DNA of 15,044 bases from Azoarcus sp. (GTDB lineage Bacteria; Pseudomonadota; Gammaproteobacteria; Burkholderiales; Rhodocyclaceae): NCBI GenBank assembly GCA_023230755.1, contig JALNWS010000098.1, positions 1 through 15,044 of the forward strand. The letters run 5' to 3'. The position numbers and the translations under genes are program-made. This document shows positions 7,732 through 14,058 of the stretch, one piece after another (the stretch's first letter is position 1; the number at the start of each line of letters is the position of its first letter). The notes under the pieces were generated by a model. It saw nothing but the letters and a program-made list of their open reading frames with translations. It ran no database searches and was not told the origin of the DNA.

Positions 7732-7749
7732 GGGCGGGCATGCCCGCCC
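7732..7749. repeat. Perfect 18-bp GC-only-armed palindrome downstream of groL
   Basis: GGGCGGGCATGCCCGCCC has no spacer and lies between the groL stop codon and the bidirectional terminator. It would form a very stable hairpin at the 3' end of the groL message, or a cruciform. No T-run follows it directly. Confidence 0.7.
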
Positions 7750-7763
7750 CCGCATTCTCCAAA

Positions 7764-9404
7764 TCAGAAGCCGTGGCCACCGAAATCGCCGCCGCTGTGC
7801 GCCGGGGCACCTGCAGCGGGCTTGTCCTCGTCGATCTCGGCAATCAGTGCGTCGGTGGTAAGGATGAGTGAGGCCACCGATGCCGCATTCTGCAGCGCCG
7901 ACCGCGTCACCTTGGCCGGGTCCAGCACCCCTTGCTCCACCAGGTCACCGTACTGCCCGTTAGCCGCGTTGTAGCCGAAATTGCCACTTCCCTCGAGCAC
8001 CCTGGCCACCACAACCGAGGCTTCATCGCCCGCATTGGTCACGATCTGGCGCAAGGGCTCCTCGATCGCGCGCAGCACGATCTTGATGCCTGCATCCTGG
8101 TCATGGTTGTCGCCCTTGAGTTCCACGATCGCACTGCGCGCGCGCAGCAGTGCGACACCGCCACCGGCCACCACGCCCTCCTCCACTGCGGCACGAGTGG
8201 CATGCAACGCGTCCTCGACGCGTGCCTTCTTCTCCTTGAGCTCGATCTCGGTCGCCGCGCCGACCTTGATCACCGCCACCCCGCCGGCCAGTTTGGCTTT
8301 GCGTTCCTGCAGCTTTTCGCGATCGTAGTCGGACGTCGACTCGCCGATCTGGGCATCGATGGTCGATACCCGCGCCCTGATCGTATCGGCACTCCCGGCG
8401 CCATCGATCAGGGTCGTATTCTCCTTGCTCACCTCGACGCGCTTGGCCTGCCCCAGATCCTCAAGCGTGACCTTCTCCAGCGTGAGGCCAATCTCCTCGG
8501 CAATCAGCCGACCACCGGTGAGCACCGCGATGTCTTCCAGGATGGCCTTGCGGCGATCGCCAAAACCCGGCGCCTTGACCGCCACCACCTTGAGGATGCC
8601 GCGGATGGTGTTGACCACCAGCGTAGCCAGCGCCTCGCCCTCGACATCTTCCGCAATGATCAACAGCGGACGACCCGCCTTGGCAACCTGCTCGAGCACC
8701 GGCAGCAGATCACGAATATTGGAGATCTTCTTGTCGAACAGCAGGATGAAGGGGTTGTCGAGTTCAGCGACCTGCTTTTCCGCATTGTTGATGAAGTAGG
8801 GACTCAGATATCCGCGATCGAACTGCAAGCCTTCGACGACCTCCAGTTCGTTGGCCAGGCTCTTTCCGTCCTCAACAGTAATCACCCCTTCCTTGCCAAC
8901 CTTGTCGATCGCATCGGCGATGATCTGCCCGATCGAGGCATCCGAATTGGCAGAAATTGACCCAACCTGGGCAATCTCCTTGCTGGTGGTGGTGGGCTTG
9001 GCGATGTTGCGCACCTCTTCGACGACCGCGGCCACCGCCTTGTCGATGCCGCGCTTCAGATCCGCAGGGTTGTAACCGGCTGCCACAAACTTGAAACCTT
9101 CGCGCACGATGGCCTGCGCCAGTACCGTGGCGGTCGTGGTCCCATCGCCAGCGTTGTCGCTGGTCTTGCTCGCGACCTCCTTGACGAGTTGTGCGCCGAT
9201 GTTCTCGAACCGGTCCTCAAGCTCGATCTCCTTGGCGACCGACACTCCGTCCTTGGTCACCGTGGGCGAGCCGAAAGAGCGCTCCAGCACCACGTTGCGC
9301 CCTTTCGGCCCCAGCGTCACCTTGACTGCGTTGGCGAGAATATTGACGCCCTGAACGATCCTCGCCCGCGCGTCATCACCGAATAAAACCCGTTTTGCTG
9401 CCAT
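7764..9404 (-). CDS. groL: Chaperonin GroEL (60 kDa, Hsp60) with atypical C-terminal tail
   Basis: This is the ATP-driven folding chamber subunit; it assembles as a double heptameric ring capped by GroES in the cytoplasm. The 546 residues match E. coli numbering closely: Asp52 in VTKDGVS, the nucleotide loop GDGTTTA (86-92, Asp87), and catalytic Asp398 in RVEDALHATRAAVEEG followed by AGGGVAL. The ATG at 9404 has GAAGAAAG immediately upstream. It lies 72 bp after groS in one operon behind a CIRCE element. The tail is PAAGAPAHSGGDFGGHGF and not the usual run of Gly-Gly-Met repeats. The N-terminus (MAAKRVLFGDDAR) also differs a little from the common MAAKDVKFG. Both features suggest a divergent or second groEL copy; that is inference, since the rest of the genome is not visible. 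Confidence 0.97.
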   Translation of the reverse strand: MAAKRVLFGDDARARIVQGVNILANAVKVTLGPKGRNVVLERSFGSPTVTKDGVSVAKEIELEDRFENIGAQLVKEVASKTSDNAGDGTTTATVLAQAIVREGFKFVAAGYNPADLKRGIDKAVAAVVEEVRNIAKPTTTSKEIAQVGSISANSDASIGQIIADAIDKVGKEGVITVEDGKSLANELEVVEGLQFDRGYLSPYFINNAEKQVAELDNPFILLFDKKISNIRDLLPVLEQVAKAGRPLLIIAEDVEGEALATLVVNTIRGILKVVAVKAPGFGDRRKAILEDIAVLTGGRLIAEEIGLTLEKVTLEDLGQAKRVEVSKENTTLIDGAGSADTIRARVSTIDAQIGESTSDYDREKLQERKAKLAGGVAVIKVGAATEIELKEKKARVEDALHATRAAVEEGVVAGGGVALLRARSAIVELKGDNHDQDAGIKIVLRAIEEPLRQIVTNAGDEASVVVARVLEGSGNFGYNAANGQYGDLVEQGVLDPAKVTRSALQNAASVASLILTTDALIAEIDEDKPAAGAPAHSGGDFGGHGF

Positions 9405-9476
9405 CTTTCTTCAACTCCAGTTCAGTATTGTTGCTTGCTGCCGGCAAACCGGCGCGCATCGACTCAGAAGATCTGA

Positions 9477-9767
9477 TCAGCCCTCGATCACGCCGAAGAT
9501 GTCTTCCTCACGGATCACGAGCAGTTCCTCGCCATCCACCTTGACTGCCTGACCGGCGTACTTGCCGAACAGCACGCGGTCGCCGACCTTGAGTGCAAGG
9601 GGGCGGACTTCACCGTTGTCCAGAATCTTGCCGCGGCCCACCGCGAGGACTTCACCCTGATCGGGCTTCTCGCCCGCCGAATCGGGGATGACGATCCCGC
9701 TGGAGGTGGTGCGCTCGGCTTCGAGGCGCTTCACGATGACGCGGTCGTGGAGGGGACGTATTGCCAT
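9477..9767 (-). CDS. groS: Co-chaperonin GroES (10 kDa, Hsp10)
   Basis: This is the heptameric lid for GroEL. The 96-residue product starts MAIRPLHDRVIVKRLEAE, carries the mobile loop around residues 18-32 (ERTTSSGIVIPDSAGEK) and ends in EEDIFGVIEG, all standard. The ATG at 9767 is chosen because it starts the conserved N-terminus and has GGAGAT seven bases upstream; an open extension to 9860 runs through the leader and the CIRCE operator. It is first in the groSL operon. The 72-bp gap to groL contains a small GCCGG-CAAA-CCGGC hairpin (9440-9453). Confidence 0.98.
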   Translation of the reverse strand: MAIRPLHDRVIVKRLEAERTTSSGIVIPDSAGEKPDQGEVLAVGRGKILDNGEVRPLALKVGDRVLFGKYAGQAVKVDGEELLVIREEDIFGVIEG

Positions 9768-9790
9768 AAATTGATCTCCGTTGTTGGTCG

Positions 9791-9818
9791 GACCACCCCT
9801 TGGTGGTCGCGAATTCGC
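9791..9818 (-). promoter_or_regulatory. Stem-loop and adjoining palindrome in the groS leader
   Basis: GACCACC-CCTT-GGTGGTC (9791-9808) is a perfect 7-bp stem with a 4-nt loop. GCGAATTCGC (9809-9818) is a perfect 10-bp palindrome directly beside it. Both fall in the transcribed leader between CIRCE and the groS Shine-Dalgarno. They do not occlude the Shine-Dalgarno, so an effect on mRNA stability is more likely than a thermosensor; this is inference. Confidence 0.5.
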
Positions 9819-9853
9819 AATCCGACGCAAACCGGGTGGCTCGCATCGCGCTG

Positions 9854-9880
9854 TCAGCACTCGTCAATGGAGAGTGCCAA
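9854..9880 (-). promoter_or_regulatory. CIRCE operator (HrcA-binding inverted repeat) of groSL
   Basis: On the plus strand TCAGCACTC, a 9-bp spacer, then GAGTGCCAA. This matches the CIRCE consensus TTAGCACTC-N9-GAGTGCTAA with one mismatch in each arm and exact spacer length. It lies 87 bp upstream of groS. HrcA is known to repress chaperone operons through this site until heat or folding stress. A minus-strand TATGCC (9885-9890) just upstream could be the -10; no heat-shock sigma promoter is obvious. Confidence 0.93.
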
Positions 9881-10185
9881 TGCAGGCATATTGGCCCAAT
9901 CCTCGGCCAATTCGAATCGAATTATTCTGATTTGACCGCAGCCCGATCTGCCGCGATTTACATAGCAGAAATTCCACTATGAAGCCGAGGAGCGATGAGA
10001 TCAGCACTGCTGCGGACACGCAGCAGGCGTGCGCGATAATGGGATGGATCCTGCCCGGTGGATTTCATCATCGTCCACCCGACCGATCGCAATAGCCACG
10101 AGCAGCCCTTGCGGAAATTCGCAGCACTCGTGCGCGAGACGCCGACCCAAACGTTCCCGAGATCGCTAGACGCTTGAGTGAAGTA
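9881..10185. other. Intergenic region upstream of groS and downstream of the EAL gene
   Basis: This 305-bp stretch holds the groSL promoter region next to CIRCE and the 3' flank of the EAL gene. Near groS there are overlapping inverted repeats (9891-9923). Toward the EAL gene there is only a weak interrupted hairpin (CACGAG 10097-10102 with CTCGTG 10127-10132) without a T-run, so no clear terminator. A 39-codon GTG frame at 10058-10177 has no recognisable product. Confidence 0.45.
9891..9923. promoter_or_regulatory. Two overlapping inverted repeats upstream of the groSL CIRCE
   Basis: TTGGCC (9891-9896) pairs with GGCCAA (9905-9910) across eight bases. AATTCGA-A-TCGAATT (9909-9923) is a second symmetric site that shares two bases with the first. 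They lie directly upstream of the presumed -10, where an additional regulator or UP-type element could act. No factor can be named. Confidence 0.4.
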
Positions 10186-11034
10186 TCAGGCCGCCACGCG
10201 AACGCGCGGCGCTCGGGCGATGGGTTGGCAGCCCTCGGCCGGGGCCGCGATCAGATAGCCCTGCAACCAATCCACCCCCGCCTCCCGGGCAATCTGGAGC
10301 TGCTGGGATCGTTCAATGCCCTGGCCGACCACGTGCATACCCAGGCTGCGGATCTCGGCTGCAAGACCACTCGCCACGCGCTGGGAAAGGCTCAGGTGGC
10401 AGCCGTCACGAATCAAGCTGCGATCCAGTTTGACGATATCCGGCGACAACACCTCCAGCCGTTCGAGATCGGATGAGTGACGTCCGAAATTGTCGATGGC
10501 AATGCGGTAGCCGCGTTCATGGTATTCGGCGATCGCCGCAGCCAGCAGCGCAGGCGGTTCGAAACCGTCATCAGCCAGCTCCAGCACGATGCGGTCGGGG
10601 GTCAGGCCGCAGCGGGACAGCACCGACTCGAAGACGTGGCCGTGATGGTCGCGTACGGTGCGGACCAGTTGCGGATGCACGTTTAGCGCCAGAAAACCGC
10701 CTTGCTGCTCGCGCTCGAGCAGAAAATTGAGCGCGTGCAGGGTGCGGGCCAAGCGATCCACCCGCACCAGTTCGCCATCATCGTGGGCATCAAGGAAGAC
10801 CGACTGCGCGGGCAGCCCCGGCACCTCGCCGTCGAGCGCATGCAAGAAAGCCTCGTGGCCGATCACCCGGCCGCTGGTCCGATCCACCACCGGCTGATAC
10901 ATGCTGCCGAGGACGCGGCCGCCGAGGTGCGCACGCACCCGTCGATCGACGATCTCGAAGACATCCGCACCACTCCCGCCGCAGTCGAGACGGTTGCGCC
11001 TATTGAAGTAGTGGACCAGTTCGGTGAGGGGCAC
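10186..11034 (-). CDS. EAL-domain protein with altered catalytic residues, probably inactive as c-di-GMP phosphodiesterase
   Basis: A single EAL domain fills most of the 282 residues, after a short N-terminal stretch (1-44) with no sensor or membrane segment, so it is cytoplasmic. EAL enzymes hydrolyse cyclic di-GMP using metal-binding acidic residues. Here Glu61 (HEAF in place of EAL), Asn118 (NVH), Glu152 (LELAD), Asp181, Lys202 (VKLDRSL) and Glu241 are retained. The second aspartate of the DDFG motif is Asn182 (IDNFG), and the glutamate of the AEGxE motif, equivalent to RocR Glu352, is Gln238 (GQGIE). Loss of these two residues argues against turnover; a c-di-GMP-binding or protein-binding role is inferred. 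The GTG start at 11034 is preceded by AAGG, and an in-frame stop upstream rules out an extension. The adjacent IS lies 205 bp upstream. Confidence 0.87.
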   Translation of the reverse strand: MPLTELVHYFNRRNRLDCGGSGADVFEIVDRRVRAHLGGRVLGSMYQPVVDRTSGRVIGHEAFLHALDGEVPGLPAQSVFLDAHDDGELVRVDRLARTLHALNFLLEREQQGGFLALNVHPQLVRTVRDHHGHVFESVLSRCGLTPDRIVLELADDGFEPPALLAAAIAEYHERGYRIAIDNFGRHSSDLERLEVLSPDIVKLDRSLIRDGCHLSLSQRVASGLAAEIRSLGMHVVGQGIERSQQLQIAREAGVDWLQGYLIAAPAEGCQPIARAPRVRVAA

Positions 11035-11233
11035 GGCAACCTTCGGGGAAAAGCGATGGCGTCAGCGTAAAGCAAAGAGGTCCGCGGAAGAACGATGCAT
11101 TCCTGCAATCGATATTCCCAAACCGGAACTACCCGGCGACGTGCGCACGCGGTGGAATCGCCCCTTCTGCTCCGATGTGGACGGAATACAGGCAAGCGAA
11201 AGTGAATCGACTTTGAATAGCTCATCCGGATTC

Positions 11234-11239
11234 GAGATA
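11234..11239 (+). repeat. Target-site duplication, left copy (GAGATA)
   Basis: GAGATA abuts the left terminal inverted repeat and is repeated exactly at 12869-12874 beyond the right one. Exact identity with correct placement on both sides marks it as a transposition footprint. Confidence 0.82.
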
Positions 11240-11254
11240 GTCGGCCCTGCAAAA
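11240..11254 (+). repeat. IS terminal inverted repeat, left
   Basis: GTCGGCCCTGCAAAA, an exact reverse complement of 12854-12868. The transposase stop codon follows at 11256-11258. Confidence 0.9.
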
Positions 11255-11255
11255 T

Positions 11256-12743
11256 TCACCCGGCAACCCCAGTTGCAGCGCCAATCGAACCGGGGAATGC
11301 CGAGCAAATCTGTGTGGGCGAACCGAGGCGAAGAATGAGCGCCAGTAACGACAGACACAACGGGCGTAAAAAAAGCGCCTTCAGGCCCAGGCGGAGCATG
11401 GCCCGCAACAACCACCGCAGGTTGTAACCTGCGGCGCAGAGCACGGTATGCAGTGCATCCCCGAGTGAGCCCTGCAACCAGCATCTGTCCATCCGATGAT
11501 CGGATTTCAGATGCCCAATCGCGGGTTCCACCGCCTGTCGCCGCTTGAGCCATCGTCGTTGCTGTTGTGTCAGTGACTTGTACTTGCCACGGTGGATGAT
11601 CTGCACCGTCGGGTTGTCCGCATCCACGCCGCGATAGCCCAGATCGACGACCACCTGTTTCGGCGTTTTACAGGTCCCCTCCAGCAGTATCGCGGTTTGC
11701 TCCAACTGCTGATTGAGCACATGGCCATCATAGGGGTTGCCCGGGAAGGTTCGCGCGCCCACCATCAGACCACTCTTGTGCGTGACCGCAATGCTGGCCT
11801 TGACCCCAAACTCGTAGGGCTTTCGCGCTTTTCCCTTGCCGATACACTCGACCTCCGGCGCGTGCAGCGCGTAGAGCTTGTTTTTGTCCTTGGGTTGCTG
11901 CGTACGGATGCGCTCGGCACGTGCCATCAGGCTGTTCAGATGGTTGATCGCGGCGGCTGACTCTGCGGTTGCCGTGGTGAGCTTGCGTTTGATTTCGCGC
12001 AGGACGATGCCAAGGATCGTGCGCTGCCGTTTGACGGTGCGTCGCAGGCGCTTGAACTGCTTGGCATGGGCGTAGCCGCCGGCCTTGCGCCGGAGCTCAC
12101 GACCTTCCTTGATGAAGGTCTGCTTCAGTGCAATGCCAACCGACCTGGCCGCTTGCACGACTTTCGCCCGGGCAATCTCCAGCAACCGACTATCGACCGG
12201 ATGGGCGATGGCCTTCTCCTGGACGGTGCTGTCGACGATGACCCGTTCAAACTCAACCGGGCGTACGGCCTTCGTTGCGACGGCGGTGTCGATTGTGGCC
12301 TTGAGCAGTTCTTCGACACCGGCTTCGCCAATGGCTGTGCGAAAACGTCCGATCTGGGTCGCATCGCAGGGTAGCGTTGGCGTGTAGTAGTCCAGGCCGC
12401 TGAAATACTGCCACACGACATTCTCCGACCACCGAACCACGAGTTCCTCATCGCTGAGATTGAACGCGTGCTTGAGGTAAAGCAGCGCGGCCATGAGCCG
12501 AATCGGCAGTCGCGGCCGACCCGCCATGCTCACGTTGCTCACGTTGCTCCCGGCAATCTCCAGCGTCGTCCCGAACAAATCAGCGCCCTCGATGAACTGA
12601 CCTTCGCGGTGCTTACGGACGAATGCCGGGGCCAAGGCCGCTTCGATCTGCGTCCAGGGCATGCGTGACGCCAACACCACCAACGGATGCCGAAGATCAA
12701 TCATCTGGTCGAGTCGGGATCGGAAAAAATCGTCGGTTGCCAT
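11256..12743 (-). CDS. IS5-family DDE transposase
   Basis: The 495-residue transposase catalyses cut-and-paste movement of the surrounding element. The N-terminal third (about 70-140) is the DUF772-type region with GRPRLPIRLMAALLYLKHAFN and CDATQIGRFR. The catalytic triad is Asp171 (VIVDSTVQEKA), Asp367 (VVVDLGYRGVD) and Glu406 (RRQAVEPAIGHLK). Arg402 and Lys413 keep the R-(3)-E-(6)-K spacing of the family signature, but the position of the signature tyrosine is Leu399. A long basic insertion (about 185-310) separates the first two aspartates, unlike short IS5 transposases but as in a recurrent proteobacterial subgroup. Residues after about 450 are a hydrophobic then low-information tail running into the IS end. 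The ATG at 12743 starts the recognisable MATDDFFRSRLDQMIDLRHP. The frame is intact. Confidence 0.93.
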   Translation of the reverse strand: MATDDFFRSRLDQMIDLRHPLVVLASRMPWTQIEAALAPAFVRKHREGQFIEGADLFGTTLEIAGSNVSNVSMAGRPRLPIRLMAALLYLKHAFNLSDEELVVRWSENVVWQYFSGLDYYTPTLPCDATQIGRFRTAIGEAGVEELLKATIDTAVATKAVRPVEFERVIVDSTVQEKAIAHPVDSRLLEIARAKVVQAARSVGIALKQTFIKEGRELRRKAGGYAHAKQFKRLRRTVKRQRTILGIVLREIKRKLTTATAESAAAINHLNSLMARAERIRTQQPKDKNKLYALHAPEVECIGKGKARKPYEFGVKASIAVTHKSGLMVGARTFPGNPYDGHVLNQQLEQTAILLEGTCKTPKQVVVDLGYRGVDADNPTVQIIHRGKYKSLTQQQRRWLKRRQAVEPAIGHLKSDHRMDRCWLQGSLGDALHTVLCAAGYNLRWLLRAMLRLGLKALFLRPLCLSLLALILRLGSPTQICSAFPGSIGAATGVAG

Positions 12744-12853
12744 TTGCGCCTAGCCCCATTTCCCTGAGGTTTCAGTCACCTGTATTTTACTTTCTGGAGG
12801 AAAACGTGGGGCCACTTTCTGACGTAATCCCAGTATTCATACGGACTTGGGGG

Positions 12854-12868
12854 TTTTGCAGGGCCGAC
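12854..12868 (-). repeat. IS terminal inverted repeat, right
   Basis: TTTTGCAGGGCCGAC, exact reverse complement of the left repeat at 11240-11254. The transposase promoter must lie between this repeat and 12743. Confidence 0.9.
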
Positions 12869-12874
12869 GAGATA
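12869..12874 (+). repeat. Target-site duplication, right copy (GAGATA)
   Basis: Identical to 11234-11239 on the other side of the element. 155 bp of unique leader follow before the ABC operon start, including a perfect TCGAATTCGA palindrome at 12910-12919. Confidence 0.82.
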
Positions 12875-13029
12875 AGCACCAACGCCATCTCGTTTGGCTA
12901 GGCCTTCTTTCGAATTCGATATATCCAAAGCAGAAGTTCTTGGTTCACCAGGCATCGGGCTACGGCTACATTGCAACGCAACAAACCGGCTCCGCCTCTG
13001 CCAACTCATCACCGATATAGGAGAAGCAC

Positions 13030-14058
13030 GTGAAATTTCCCACCCCGTTAGTCAATCTGGTCGCTGCAGGCGCGCTGCTGGCCGGCACCTTCGGCAGCGC
13101 GTCGGCTGAATCGCTGCGCGTCGGCTATCTGCCGGTGACCGGCCATGCCAAGTATTTTGTGGCCCAGGAGCAGGGCCTGTTCAAGAAGGAAGGGCTCGAA
13201 GTCGAGCTGATCGAATTCCACAATTCGGCCGACGGCACCAGCGCCGTGGTTGCCGGCAAGCTTGATGTCGGCACTTTCGGCACCACCGCGCCGCTCCTGT
13301 TCTACTCCAAGGGCTCAGACCTCAAGATCATCGGAGGCATCATGGGCCAGGACGCCGCGCTCGTCGCCAAGCCCGAGGCGGCCGCCGGCATCAAATCCGT
13401 GAGCGATCTGAAGGGCAAGAAAATCGCTACAGTGCGCCTCGCCTCGGGCGACGCCGTGTTGCGCGGCGCGCTCAAGGATGCCAAACTCGATTGGAAGACC
13501 GATGTCGAGATCTTCGAGCTTAAGAATCCCCCTGCGGTGCTCGAAGCGGTCAAATCCGGTCAGGTCGACGCCGGTCTTGTATGGGGGCCGCACGATCTGC
13601 GCGCGGAGCAGCAGGGGCTCAAGGTGGTGATCCGCTCCGGCGAGCTGGAGCCCGGCCATCCGTGCTGCCGCATCGTCGTCAGCAGCGCCAAGCTCAAGGA
13701 CAGCGCCGTGCTCGAACGCTTCCTGCGCGCAGTCCTCCAGGCCGAAAAATACGCCGCGACGCACCGCAAGGAGACGATCGAGGCCATCGGCAAGTATGTC
13801 AAGCTTGACGCCCAGACCCTCGAAGATGGCTACTACTCGCCCAACCTGGATCAGAGCAGCGACCCCAATGTCGAAGGCGTGCAGAAGTTCTGGCTGAGCA
13901 TGGTCGGCTCCGAGTTCATCGAAGGCAAGCGCCCGCTCGACCCCATCTTCGAGCTCTCCCTGTATGAAAAGGCGCTCACCTCGCTGGCCGGTGAGAACCC
14001 CAATGACGCCTTCTGGCAATCCCGCCTGAAGGCGTTCAAGGAACGGAACGTCCTGTGA
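13030..14058 (+). CDS. ABC transporter periplasmic binding protein, sulfonate/taurine/nitrate type (SsuA/TauA/NrtA-like)
   Basis: This is the solute-binding protein of an ABC importer. The 342-residue product has a Sec signal peptide at 1-26 (cleavage after GSASA), then LRVGYLPVTGHAKYFVAQEQGLFKKEGLEVELIEF, the typical opening of the NMT1/SsuA-like fold. The body includes SADGTSAVVAGKLDVGTFGTTAPL and a mid-domain LKGKKIATVR. A Cys-Cys pair at 212-213 (EPGHPCCRIV) lies in the second lobe. The GTG start at 13030 has a strong AGGAGA six bases upstream. It is followed by a cognate ATPase with a 4-nt overlap (GTGA) and then a permease. The family includes alkanesulfonate, taurine, nitrate and other substrates; sulfonate is my best guess, and the sequence does not settle it. 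The IS ends 161 bp upstream, so its native promoter may or may not be intact. Confidence 0.88.
   Translation: MKFPTPLVNLVAAGALLAGTFGSASAESLRVGYLPVTGHAKYFVAQEQGLFKKEGLEVELIEFHNSADGTSAVVAGKLDVGTFGTTAPLLFYSKGSDLKIIGGIMGQDAALVAKPEAAAGIKSVSDLKGKKIATVRLASGDAVLRGALKDAKLDWKTDVEIFELKNPPAVLEAVKSGQVDAGLVWGPHDLRAEQQGLKVVIRSGELEPGHPCCRIVVSSAKLKDSAVLERFLRAVLQAEKYAATHRKETIEAIGKYVKLDAQTLEDGYYSPNLDQSSDPNVEGVQKFWLSMVGSEFIEGKRPLDPIFELSLYEKALTSLAGENPNDAFWQSRLKAFKERNVL

Larger units (their letters stand above)
11240..12868. mobile_element. Complete insertion sequence, IS5-type, 1629 bp
   Basis: The element is bounded by perfect 15-bp terminal inverted repeats (GTCGGCCCTGCAAAA at the left, its complement at the right) and flanked by 6-bp direct repeats GAGATA. 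It carries one transposase gene on the minus strand. The gene starts 125 bp inside the right end and stops at 11256, one base inside the left repeat. Intact ends, intact gene and identical direct repeats suggest a recent, potentially mobile copy. It sits between the EAL gene and the ABC operon, which point away from each other. The IS5 assignment rests on the transposase; the 6-bp duplication is not the commonest length for that family, so the subgroup is left open. Confidence 0.9.

Noticed and set aside
7932..8960. Long plus-strand frame (342 codons) opposite groL
   Set aside because: Antisense of a clear GroEL gene; its Asp/Leu/His-rich composition is a by-product of the high-GC opposite frame.
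9768..9860. Upstream extension of groS
   Set aside because: It is leader sequence containing a hairpin and reaching into the CIRCE operator; GroES starts at MAIRPLHDR.
10097..10132. Possible terminator for the EAL gene (CACGAG...CTCGTG with inner TGCG/CGCA)
   Set aside because: Interrupted stem and no T-run; too weak to call.
10058..10177. GTG-initiated 39-codon frame
   Set aside because: Short, no family, no good ribosome site; only an open frame in high-GC DNA.
12776..13012. Minus-strand 78-codon frame across the right IS end
   Set aside because: It is a chimera of flank and IS end; without the IS it stops within a few codons of the junction.
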